Source: DASYXW01 sp035934405 (lineage in GTDB: Bacteria > Acidobacteriota > Terriglobia > UBA7540). Taken from it: a stretch of DNA of 26,499 bases. The notes below the pieces were generated by a model. That model was given only the letters and a program-made list of their open reading frames with translations. It did not search any database and had not been told where the DNA came from. The stretch is taken from assembly GCA_035934405.1 (NCBI GenBank), contig DASYXW010000014.1:1-26499 (forward strand), written 5' to 3'. Every line of letters begins with the position of its first letter. Positions within the stretch are counted from its first letter, which is position 1. Positions 17,517 to 24,433 of this stretch are shown in pieces. Both the position numbers and the translations under genes were made by a program.

Positions 17517-17728
17517 GGGTAGCCCTTGCCGCCGGCCGGGCGGTATCTTCCTTCCTGAGCCTGCTGTTGGGTCATCGAAATGCCCATTCGAGCCTTCCGG
17601 CACGACCAGTCACCGGGACAGTGATAGGCCTTCGACTTCTTGTCGGCCCACACCGATACGTCAGGGTTGCCAGCCCCGGCCAAGCCTGTTCCGGCGATGA
17701 CAACCAGGGAAGCGATAAGAGAAGGACG
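17513..17728 (-). pseudogene. Small exported YHCPG-motif protein, start codon not found
   Basis: The frame overlaps the methyltransferase stop by 4 nt, tail to tail. It encodes a signal-peptide-like stretch (RPSLIASLVVIAGTGLAGA) followed by NPDVSVWADKKSKAYHCPGD and MTQQQAQEGRYRPAGGKGYP. This resembles a family of small secreted acidobacterial proteins with the pattern VWxNxKSxxYHCPG...YMTQxxAQxxGYRPAxGK. The frame is open back to a TGA at about 17771-17773, but no ATG, GTG or TTG precedes the signal-like segment. Either the start was lost, an unusual start such as CTG is used, or the gene is decaying. The usual final Cys is also missing. Confidence 0.5.
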
Positions 17729-17852
17729 GCCGGCACTTCCAACGTCTGGCCGATACCTGGCAGAACCGTTTCAGTGACAAGGCGAACGGCAAGACAAGGG
17801 TTTCTGCTAGTATCAAGAATCGGTGGTCTGCGGTTGCGTTCTGAGGTGGAGT

Positions 17853-18938
17853 GTGCTTCGAATCGGTATCGTGGGCCTGAACCAGGTCGGCAAGACCACG
17901 CTGTTTCGCATCTCGACCGGCGCGCACGCAGACGCTGCGGTCGCGGCCGGCAAGCCGGAGACGCACGTCGGCGTGGCCCACGTGCCGGATGCGCGGCTCG
18001 ACCGCCTCATCGAGATGTACCATCCGAAGAAGCAGGTATACGCCAGCGTGGAATACCTCGACACGCCGGGCAGTGTGATTGACTTGGCGCGCGCGGGGTC
18101 GCAGGCGCAGACGTTGCGCGAGGTACAGGCGCTGGCTCACGTGGTGCGCGCCTTCGAGGACGAATCGGTGCCGGCGCCGGGCGGGTCAGTGAATCCGCAG
18201 CGGGACATCGAAAGCGTGGAACTGGAGTTGGTTCTTTCCGACCTCGCGGTCGTCGAAAAGCGGCTGGAGCGGCTGGAGAAAGACATCAAGAAGCAGAAGA
18301 ATCCGGCGCTCGAAAAAGAGCAGCAGGTGCTCGAGAAAGCGAAAGCAGCGCTGGATCAACAGACTCCGCTGCGAGAGCTGCCTTTCAGCGCGGACGACGA
18401 GCGCGCCGTTCGCGGCTTCACCTTTCTCTCGCTCAAGCCGATGTTGTACGTTCTCAACATGGGCGAGGCGGACGCCGCGCGCACCGGCACGGCAGAGGAC
18501 TTTGCCCGTGAGGCGGGTCTCAAGCAGCGCTCCCGCACCGGTGTGACGGCCATCTGCGGCAAGGTGGAAGCGGAACTGGCGGAACTTGGCGAGAGCGAGG
18601 CGGGGGAGTTCATGGCCAGCTACGGCCTCAAGGAATCTGCGGTGGCGCGCCTCATCCGGTCAAGCTACCAGCTTCTGGGGCTGATCTCCTTCTTCACCGT
18701 CGGCGAAGACGAGTGTCGCGCCTGGACGATCCGCTCCGGCTCGACCGCGCTCGAAGCCGCCGGCGAGATTCACACCGACATCCAGCATGGTTTCATTCGC
18801 GCCGAGGTCGTCCGTTACGAAGACCTGATAACAGCCGGTAGTCTCGCCGAAGCGCGGACCCGGGCCACGTTGCGCCTCGAAGGCAAAGGATACGTGGTCG
18901 AGGACGGCGAAGTGGTGCACTTTCGCCATTCGGGGTGA
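17853..18938 (+). CDS. YchF/Obg-like P-loop GTPase or ATPase with C-terminal TGS domain
   Basis: 361 residues. The start is GTG at 17853 (VLRIGIVGLNQVGKTTLF), with GAGG 5 nt before. The P-loop is GLNQVGKT, then a switch-II region DTPG (YLDTPGSVIDLARAGSQAQT). A coiled-coil insertion follows (about 120-175, DLAVVEKRLERLEKDIKKQK), then a base-recognition-like YVLNMGE. The C-terminal TGS/DUF933 part is FFTVGEDECRAWTIRSGSTA through GKGYVVEDGEVVHFRHSG. YchF homologues bind ribosomes and are linked to translation and stress responses. This copy departs from the standard NVGKSTLFN and DIAGLVxGA motifs, so it may be a lineage-specific paralogue. Confidence 0.9.
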   Translation: MLRIGIVGLNQVGKTTLFRISTGAHADAAVAAGKPETHVGVAHVPDARLDRLIEMYHPKKQVYASVEYLDTPGSVIDLARAGSQAQTLREVQALAHVVRAFEDESVPAPGGSVNPQRDIESVELELVLSDLAVVEKRLERLEKDIKKQKNPALEKEQQVLEKAKAALDQQTPLRELPFSADDERAVRGFTFLSLKPMLYVLNMGEADAARTGTAEDFAREAGLKQRSRTGVTAICGKVEAELAELGESEAGEFMASYGLKESAVARLIRSSYQLLGLISFFTVGEDECRAWTIRSGSTALEAAGEIHTDIQHGFIRAEVVRYEDLITAGSLAEARTRATLRLEGKGYVVEDGEVVHFRHSG

Positions 18939-19140
18939 CAGGAGTCGGGAGTCAGAAGACAGGAGTCAGAATGAAAACGTGGAGAGTTGAGCGTGGAAAC
19001 TCAGGGGTTTCTTCCGCCGTAGTTCTCGACCTCAGCTCTTCGGGCTGCGGCGGCTTCAAAAACTTCCCTGCTCAATGTCATTCTCACTCCTAATTTTCTG
19101 ACTCCTGACTTCTGACTCCTGTCTTCTGACTTCTGATTTC
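18939..19140. repeat. Intergenic unit bounded by inverted 7-mer repeat arms
   Basis: The left arm (18940-18971) begins right after the stop codon of the YchF-like gene. The right arm (19096-19138) ends just before the ZIP start. A 22-bp perfect inverted repeat joins 18950-18971 and 19110-19131, with 138 bp between. The interior has GCCGTAGTTCTCGACC and CTTCGGGCTGCGGCGG but no supported gene. Confidence 0.8.
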
Positions 19141-19141
19141 C

Positions 19142-19870
19142 ATGTCTCCTCTCGGCATCAGCCTCGGGCTCGGCGTGGTGGCAGGCGCCGCCAACGTGCT
19201 GGGCGGCGTCATTGTCACGGCGCGGCCCTGGAGCCGTACGTTTCTCGCCTACTTCATCGCTCTGGGCTCGGGTTTCATGCTGGCGACGGCGCTCACCGAG
19301 ATGGTGCCCGAGAGCCTGCGCCAATCGCCTGTCGCGGCGCCGTTGCTGATTCTGCTCGGCTACTTCATCGTGCACTTCTTCGAGCATTCGTGGCCGGCGC
19401 ATTTTCACTTCGGGGAAGAGACGCACGTGGCGGAGTTCATGAATCCGCGCGTGGCTTACCTGGCGCTGGGCGGCCTCTCGATTCACACGTTTTTTGACGG
19501 CGTCGCGATCGCTTCGGGATTCCTGATTTCCCGCTGGCTCGGCATGGTGATTTTCGGCGCGGTGATTTTGCATAACATTCCCGAGGGGTTCACGATGGCT
19601 TCGATCATGGTGGCGGCGCGAAAGAATCGCAGCGCCGGCATTGGGGCGACGGTGGCGCTGGGCGTTTCGCGGCTGGCAGGGATTCTAGCGATGGCGCTCG
19701 CCCGCGATCTTGCCGGCTACGGTCTGGCGGTCTCCGGCGGCGTGACGCTTTACGTGGCTGCCTCCGACCTCATCCCGGAAGTGAACAAGATGCATGGCAT
19801 CCGAACCGCGCTCACTGTCGCCGCCGGTGTGGCGCTGGTGCTGCTTTTGCGGCATTGGTTTCTTTCGTGA
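19142..19870 (+). CDS. ZIP-family divalent metal transporter
   Basis: 242 residues, almost entirely membrane-embedded with about 7-8 hydrophobic segments. The signature transmembrane helices are SIHTFFDGVAIASGF and ILHNIPEGFTMASIMVA, containing the metal-binding His, Asp and Glu residues of ZIP helices IV and V. A His-rich cytoplasmic-type loop (FFEHSWPAHFHFGEETH) lies before them. It probably imports zinc or another divalent cation across the inner membrane. No ribosome site is visible: 7-mer repeat DNA runs to within a few bases of the ATG. Confidence 0.94.
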   Translation: MSPLGISLGLGVVAGAANVLGGVIVTARPWSRTFLAYFIALGSGFMLATALTEMVPESLRQSPVAAPLLILLGYFIVHFFEHSWPAHFHFGEETHVAEFMNPRVAYLALGGLSIHTFFDGVAIASGFLISRWLGMVIFGAVILHNIPEGFTMASIMVAARKNRSAGIGATVALGVSRLAGILAMALARDLAGYGLAVSGGVTLYVAASDLIPEVNKMHGIRTALTVAAGVALVLLLRHWFLS

Positions 19871-19901
19871 AATCTGTGTTATCCGTGTAATCGGTGGATT
19901 C

Positions 19902-20264
19902 ATGTATTCCGAGCAAGTTCTCGATCACTTTCATCATCCGCGCAACGTTGGCGAGATCGCCGGCGCGGCGGCTGTGATCGAACTCTCGAACCCCGTCTGC
20001 GGTGACGTGATGAAACTGTGGGCGGCCGTGCGAGATGGAAAGGTCGATGAGGCCCGGTTCAAGGTCGAAGGGTGTGTGCCCGCCGTTGCCTGCGGCTCGT
20101 GGCTGACGGAACGGATGCTGGGCCGGTCGGTCGCCGAGCTTCGCACGGTAACGGCGGAGGAAATCGAATCGGGACTGGGCGGGTTGCCGCAGGCTTCGCG
20201 GCACGCGAGCGCGCTCGCGGCCGCGGCCTTGCAGCAGTGGCTCGAATTGACCGGCAGAGAATGA
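19902..20264 (+). CDS. IscU/NifU-like Fe-S scaffold protein, third Cys replaced
   Basis: 120 residues, the size of IscU or the NifU N-terminal domain. MYSEQVLDHFHHPRNVGEI is the family N-terminus, and GGTGG precedes the ATG. Canonical scaffolds use three cysteines. The first two are present (C33 in NPVCGD, C58 in VEGCVPAVAC). The third, normally in a HCS motif, is Ala here (RHAS, A102). An extra Cys, C64, lies six residues after C58, where most homologues have Ser. The protein may still bind a cluster with C64 as ligand, or have another role. No IscS, SufS or IscA gene is adjacent. Confidence 0.88.
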   Translation: MYSEQVLDHFHHPRNVGEIAGAAAVIELSNPVCGDVMKLWAAVRDGKVDEARFKVEGCVPAVACGSWLTERMLGRSVAELRTVTAEEIESGLGGLPQASRHASALAAAALQQWLELTGRE

Positions 20265-20365
20265 CCCGCATCTGGACGGTCCGGCGGCGGCCAAGCAATG
20301 ATAAAATGTGCCGTCATATTTCTAACTTCTGACGCGGCTTTTTGCCTGGCGGATGGAGACTCTGC

Positions 20366-21565
20366 ATGACGACGACACTGGAGAAAGTTCAACTCGCCCA
20401 GCGCATGGAGCGGCTGGGCACGGAAAGCGCATTTGATGTCCTGGTGAAGGCGCGCGCGCTCGAAGCCGCCGGCGCGGACATCGTTCACTTGGAGATCGGC
20501 GAGCCGGATTTCCCAACCGCCGGACACATCGTCGAGGCCGCCGTGCGCGCCTTGCGCGACGGCTGGACGCATTACGGTCCCTCTGCCGGACTGCCGCAGT
20601 TGCGCGAAGCGGTGGCCGAGGACGCGGGCCGCCGCCGTGGCATCTCGATTGACCCCGCCGAGGTTGTGATCACGCCGGGCGCGAAGCCCATCATGTTCTT
20701 TGTCATCCTGGCGCTGGTGGATCCTGAGGACGAGGTGCTCTATCCCAACCCGGGATTTCCCATCTACGAATCCATGGTGGAATTTGTCGGCGCCCGCGCT
20801 GTGCCTTATGCGCTGCCGGAAGCGAACGAGTTTGAAGTGGATGTCCAGGAAATCCTCAGCAAGATGACGCCACGGACGCGGCTGATTATTCTCAACTCGC
20901 CGCACAATCCTACCGGCGGCGTTTTGGGGCGAGAAAAGCTTGAGATTCTCGCCAAGGCGCTTCGCGGGCACCGTTCGGATCGCGAGCTCTACGTCCTCTC
21001 GGACGAGATTTACAGCCGCCTGATTTTCGAGGGTGAAGCGGCCAGCCTGACACAGTTCCCTGATATGAAAGACCGCACCATCATCCTCGATGGCTTTTCG
21101 AAGACGTATGCCATGACGGGCTGGCGGCTGGGTTACGGGGTCATGCGGGCGGACCTTGCCGAACAGGTGGCGCGCCTGCAGACCAACGCCAACTCCTGCA
21201 CCGCGAGCTTCACGCAGATCGCCGGCGTCGAGGCCCTGCGCGGCGACCAGGCTTGCGTGGACAATATGGTCGCCGAGTTCCGGCGGCGGCGCAGCGTGAT
21301 GGTTGACGGTCTCAACCGCATTCCGGGGTTCCGCTGCCGCCAGCCGCACGGCGCTTTCTACGTGTTCCCCAACATCACCGGCACCCGACGCAGCTCCCGC
21401 TCGCTGGCCGACGCGCTCCTGACCGAGGCGGGCGTGGCGTGCCTCTCTGGTACGGCGTTCGGCGCCTGGGGCGAGGGGTATCTGCGGTTTTCGTATGCGA
21501 ACTCGGTGGAGAACATTCAGAAGGCGCTCGATTGGATCGGAGCATGGGCGAAGAAGAATCTGTGA
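20366..21565 (+). CDS. Class I/II PLP-dependent aminotransferase
   Basis: 399 residues, typical for aspartate aminotransferase subgroup I. The start at 20366 has GGAG 7 nt before; an upstream TTG would add eight non-family residues. Landmarks are LEIGEPDFPT near the N-terminus, THYGPSAGLPQLREAV, NSPHNPTGGVL with the conserved Asn, YVLSDEIYSRLIFEG with the cofactor Asp and Tyr, and DGFSKTYAMTGWRLGY with the Schiff-base lysine K246. The C-terminal FRCRQPHGAFYVFPNI and LRFSYANS contain the substrate carboxylate arginine. It transfers amino groups from an amino acid such as aspartate, alanine or an aromatic; specificity is not readable. It lies 24 bp before the dehydrogenase gene. Confidence 0.94.
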   Translation: MTTTLEKVQLAQRMERLGTESAFDVLVKARALEAAGADIVHLEIGEPDFPTAGHIVEAAVRALRDGWTHYGPSAGLPQLREAVAEDAGRRRGISIDPAEVVITPGAKPIMFFVILALVDPEDEVLYPNPGFPIYESMVEFVGARAVPYALPEANEFEVDVQEILSKMTPRTRLIILNSPHNPTGGVLGREKLEILAKALRGHRSDRELYVLSDEIYSRLIFEGEAASLTQFPDMKDRTIILDGFSKTYAMTGWRLGYGVMRADLAEQVARLQTNANSCTASFTQIAGVEALRGDQACVDNMVAEFRRRRSVMVDGLNRIPGFRCRQPHGAFYVFPNITGTRRSSRSLADALLTEAGVACLSGTAFGAWGEGYLRFSYANSVENIQKALDWIGAWAKKNL

Positions 21566-21589
21566 TGGGACGTCCAGTTCCCGAATGCC

Positions 21590-22705
21590 ATGAATGACCA
21601 ACGCCGCTTCCGCATCTTCGCCACCTGCAACATCGGCGACGACGCCCTCAATCTGCTGCGGCAGCGCGGCTATGACGTGGAGGTGTACGATCATCTCGAA
21701 GCTCCTCCCAAGAGCCTGATTCTCGAGAAAGTCCGCTCCGGCATCGACGGGCTGATCACCACGCTGCGTGACGCGATTGATGCGGAGGTCTTTGAGGCCG
21801 GTCGTGGCACGCTGAAAGTGGTGGCGCAGGACGCCGTCGGCTTCGACAACATCAACCGCGCTGACGCCAATCGCTACAAGATCCCTTTCACGCACACGGC
21901 GGACGTTCTCACCGAGGCCACGGCGGAGTTTGCTCTGTTCATCCTGGCCGCGGCGGCGCGGCGGCTCTATCCCAGCGAGCGGCTGGTGCGCGAGCATCGC
22001 TGGGGCGCGTGGCACCCCTTCCTGCCTTTCCTGGGCGACGAAGTGACGGGCAAGACCCTCGCCGTCATCGGCACCGGCCGCATCGGCCAGGCCTTCATGA
22101 AGAAGGCCGTGGCCTTCGACGTTAACTTTCTCTGCTACGATCCGGTGTACGAGGCGCACGACTTCATCAAGAAAATCCAGGAGGAGCTGGACCTTCGATT
22201 CCGCTCCGGCTTTACGAGCGAGGCGAGGACCATACGCTACGTGACCTTCGAAGACGCCTTGCGCGGCGCAGACTTCGTTAGCATCCACGTGCCGCTCGTG
22301 CGCCAAGGCGAATCGAAGACGCCCACCTATCACCTCTTCAATCAGACGACGCTCCGGCTGATGAAGCCGACCGCTTACCTCGTGAACACTTCGCGCGGCC
22401 CGGTGATTGATGAGGCGGCTCTGGCTGCCGCTCTGAGAGCAGGCGTGATTGCGGGGGCGGCGCTCGATGTGTTTGAGCAAGAACCGTTGCCGGCGGACTC
22501 GCCGCTGCGGGATCCCGCTCTGGAAGACCGCGTCCGCCTGTTCAACCATTTCGCGAGCGCGGGCCGCATCACGCGGCTTTCGACCGATCCCAACAAGGGC
22601 ATGGCCGGACGTTCGGTGCAGGGGCTTATAGACGTGCTCGAAGGCAACTACGGTGGCGATCCCGCCGCCATGCCGTACGTGGTGAACAAAGAAGCGTTCC
22701 AGTGA
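21590..22705 (+). CDS. D-isomer-specific 2-hydroxyacid dehydrogenase
   Basis: 371 residues. The NAD-binding Rossmann domain has TLAVIGTGRIGQAFMKKAV. The catalytic triad is recognisable: Arg in LVNTSRGPVIDE, Glu in ALDVFEQEP, and His in RLFNHFASAGRIT, where relatives usually have a Pro before the His. The N-terminal substrate-binding domain contains KVVAQDAVGFDNI. An insertion after the Rossmann start (EAHDFIKKIQEELDLRFRSG) is longer than in glycerate or lactate dehydrogenases. It would reduce a 2-oxoacid to a D-hydroxyacid or the reverse. Pairing with the aminotransferase suggests a shared amino acid/2-oxoacid route, but this is only context. It converges on the radical SAM gene with an 8-bp gap. 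Confidence 0.93.
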   Translation: MNDQRRFRIFATCNIGDDALNLLRQRGYDVEVYDHLEAPPKSLILEKVRSGIDGLITTLRDAIDAEVFEAGRGTLKVVAQDAVGFDNINRADANRYKIPFTHTADVLTEATAEFALFILAAAARRLYPSERLVREHRWGAWHPFLPFLGDEVTGKTLAVIGTGRIGQAFMKKAVAFDVNFLCYDPVYEAHDFIKKIQEELDLRFRSGFTSEARTIRYVTFEDALRGADFVSIHVPLVRQGESKTPTYHLFNQTTLRLMKPTAYLVNTSRGPVIDEAALAAALRAGVIAGAALDVFEQEPLPADSPLRDPALEDRVRLFNHFASAGRITRLSTDPNKGMAGRSVQGLIDVLEGNYGGDPAAMPYVVNKEAFQ

Positions 22706-22713
22706 GGAGTGTT

Positions 22714-23745
22714 TCATGACGGTGCGAAAGGCAGCGCCATCTGCCGCCGAACGAGCGGCGCCGGCGGCTGCCACTCGTTATCGAGATGATAGCGGGATCG
22801 CAACTCCCGCATGAGCGTTACCATCCGCTCCTTGTATTCGCCGCGCAGATAGGCCGAGCGGGCATAAAGCTTGCGGTAGCGCGTGACGAGCCGTGGAAAC
22901 TCCGCTTCGAGAAACGGCATGAACTGCTTCATCGCCGAAGGCATGAGGAAGAGCACGTTGCCGTGAATCGCTTTCGCGCCGGCTCGGGCGGCGGCGCGCA
23001 CCAGCGCATCGAGCGCACGCGGATCGTCATTAAGACCGGGCAGAATCGGCGCGGCGCTGACGGTGACGAAAATGCCCGCCGCGGCAAGAGCGGAGAGCGC
23101 CTCGAGACGCTTGGCGGGCGGCGGAGCCTTGGGTTCGAGCAAGCGCGCCAGGCGTTCGTCGAGGGTGGTCACAGTGATATGGGCGCTGAACCGGTGCTTC
23201 GCCGTGAGCGCCTGCAGGAGCTCAATGTCGCGGAGGATGAGAACGGACTTCGTGATTAATGAGAGATTGAGGCCCTCGAACTCTGCGAATACCTCCAGCA
23301 TCCGCCGCGTAGTCTCGAACTGCTTTTCGGCCGGCTGGTAAGGATCGGTCACGGTGCCGATTGCAATCGGCTGACCCTTGTCTTTGGCGGCCCGCAGCTC
23401 GGCGCGCAGCAGCTCGGGCGCGCTTGCCTTGGCGTAGATCTTGCGCTCGAAGTCCTGTCCGTCCCACATCTCCATGAACTCATGGGTGTAGCGCGCGTAG
23501 CAGTACTTGCAGCCGAACTCGCAGCCGCGGTAGGGATTGAGCGTCCAGGCAAACGGCATGCGTCCGCTCGACTCGCGATTCAGCGCCGAGCGTGAGGCGA
23601 GCGAGAAGTACTCCACCTCGGCGCGCTCGCGCGTCTTTGGACTCTCGGCCGCGAGGCGCGCGATGCCCACCAGCCCTGACCGTGCCGGAGTGATGCTCAC
23701 CAAGCTGTCGTGAGCCTGAGACTCAACCGTCGCCATGCTTTCCAT
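22714..23745 (-). CDS. Radical SAM protein, SplB / Rv2578c-like
   Basis: 343 residues from the ATG at 23745, which has GGAGG 5 nt upstream. An ATG at 23811 in the same frame lacks a ribosome site and would add 22 residues. The [4Fe-4S]-binding CxxxCxxC is GCEFGCKYCYAR (C75, C79, C82). It is preceded by LNPYRGC and followed by TDPYQPAEKQFETTRRMLEV, hallmarks of the Rv2578c group related to spore photoproduct lyase. A later VSAAPILPGLNDDPRALDAL is also typical. It generates a 5'-deoxyadenosyl radical; the substrate is unknown, and a DNA photoproduct role is only suggested by SplB similarity. The AhpD-like gene is upstream on the same strand with a gap of about 110 bp (43 bp if the longer start is used). 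Confidence 0.9.
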   Translation of the reverse strand: MESMATVESQAHDSLVSITPARSGLVGIARLAAESPKTRERAEVEYFSLASRSALNRESSGRMPFAWTLNPYRGCEFGCKYCYARYTHEFMEMWDGQDFERKIYAKASAPELLRAELRAAKDKGQPIAIGTVTDPYQPAEKQFETTRRMLEVFAEFEGLNLSLITKSVLILRDIELLQALTAKHRFSAHITVTTLDERLARLLEPKAPPPAKRLEALSALAAAGIFVTVSAAPILPGLNDDPRALDALVRAAARAGAKAIHGNVLFLMPSAMKQFMPFLEAEFPRLVTRYRKLYARSAYLRGEYKERMVTLMRELRSRYHLDNEWQPPAPLVRRQMALPFAPS

Positions 23746-23854
23746 GCCGGCCTCCGCCTCGAATGGCAGCCTTCGAGGAGCGGTCAATAGTTTCGCTTTT
23801 TGTTCGCCCATCTGTCAACAGGAAAATTAGGCCGGGGGCCGTCCAAGGCCGATC

Positions 23855-24427
23855 CTACCGTCCTGCGCTGGGGTGTTCGGCAAGGGCGCAGAAGGCGCCT
23901 TCGGAGAAGCCTTGCGCTTCGATGCCGAAGGCATGGTCGAAGCGGGCGCGGTAGTTCTCCCAGGCGATGGCAGAGGTGAGTTCGACGAGCCGCGCTTCAT
24001 TGAAGTGCGCTCGCAGGGCGGCAAACAGCGGGTCGGGAACCTCGACCGGCGTGAGTGTCATAGCTTGAGCGTATTCAATCACGAGCTTTTCGAGCGGCGA
24101 GAAAGCGGCGCTGTCCTTGTAGGCGGGCAAATCGCGAAGCTGCGCCTCGGTCACCCCCGCCGCTCTGCCCACGGCAGAGCCGATGTCGATTCAAAACGGG
24201 CATCCGACCAGGGTGGCAGCCTTGATGCCGGCGAGCGCCTTGAGTTTCGCGTCGACGCGGCGCGAGCGCGCCAGCGCCAGTTCGAACATGCCGCTGCCCC
24301 AGGAAATCGAGGGGTGATGGGCGGCGACCGTTAACGGCTCGGCCACCTTACCGAAGCTGCGCCGGCAATACCAATAGGAAAAGCGGGCGAACAGTCCGGG
24401 TTTACGAGCGGCCTCGATTCGCGCCAT
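23855..24427 (-). CDS. AhpD-like (carboxymuconolactone decarboxylase fold) selenoprotein, UGA as Sec79
   Basis: One continuous frame of 190 residues when the TGA at 24193-24191 is read through. Before it lies MARIEAARKPGLFARFSYW through IKAATLVGCPF. After it comes IDIGSAVGRAAGVTEAQL through WENYRARFDHAFGIEAQGFS. Both halves belong to the same family, and Cys homologues read GCPFC-(I/V/L)-D at the join. The TGA therefore replaces the second redox Cys, giving C76-P-F-U79. A SECIS-like hairpin starts 10 nt after the TGA. Members of this fold reduce peroxides or act as thiol oxidoreductases; selenium at this site would be the reactive atom. The AhpD His four residues on is Gly83 here, as in other relatives. 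GAGG 4 nt before the ATG is the ribosome site, inside the end of the DUF1684 gene region, so the two are likely one operon. The alternative is a nonsense mutation or sequencing error. Confidence 0.85.
24162..24193 (-). promoter_or_regulatory. Bacterial SECIS-like element with UGA(Sec)
   Basis: Transcript order: UGA (24193-24191), 10 nt AUCGACAUCG, stem GCUCUGCC (24180-24173), loop GUG (24172-24170), stem GGCAGAGC (24169-24162). The 8 pairs are perfect. The loop starts 18 nt after the UGA and begins with G, in line with the known bacterial SECIS rules (a short apical loop with an early G, at a fixed distance from the UGA, recognised by SelB). Confidence 0.75.
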
Positions 24428-24433
24428 AGGACC

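Noticed and set aside
19934..22774. 946-codon open frame antisense to nifU-like, aminotransferase and dehydrogenase genes
   Set aside because: It spans three clear genes on the opposite strand, is rich in His/Arg/Gly as expected for a reversed high-GC frame, and has no recognisable domains.
24191..24193. Reading the TGA as a simple nonsense mutation splitting two separate small genes (24191-24427 and 23855-24172)
   Set aside because: Both halves are parts of one domain in one frame. The TGA sits precisely at a redox Cys, and a SECIS-like hairpin follows. It remains the main alternative but is less likely.
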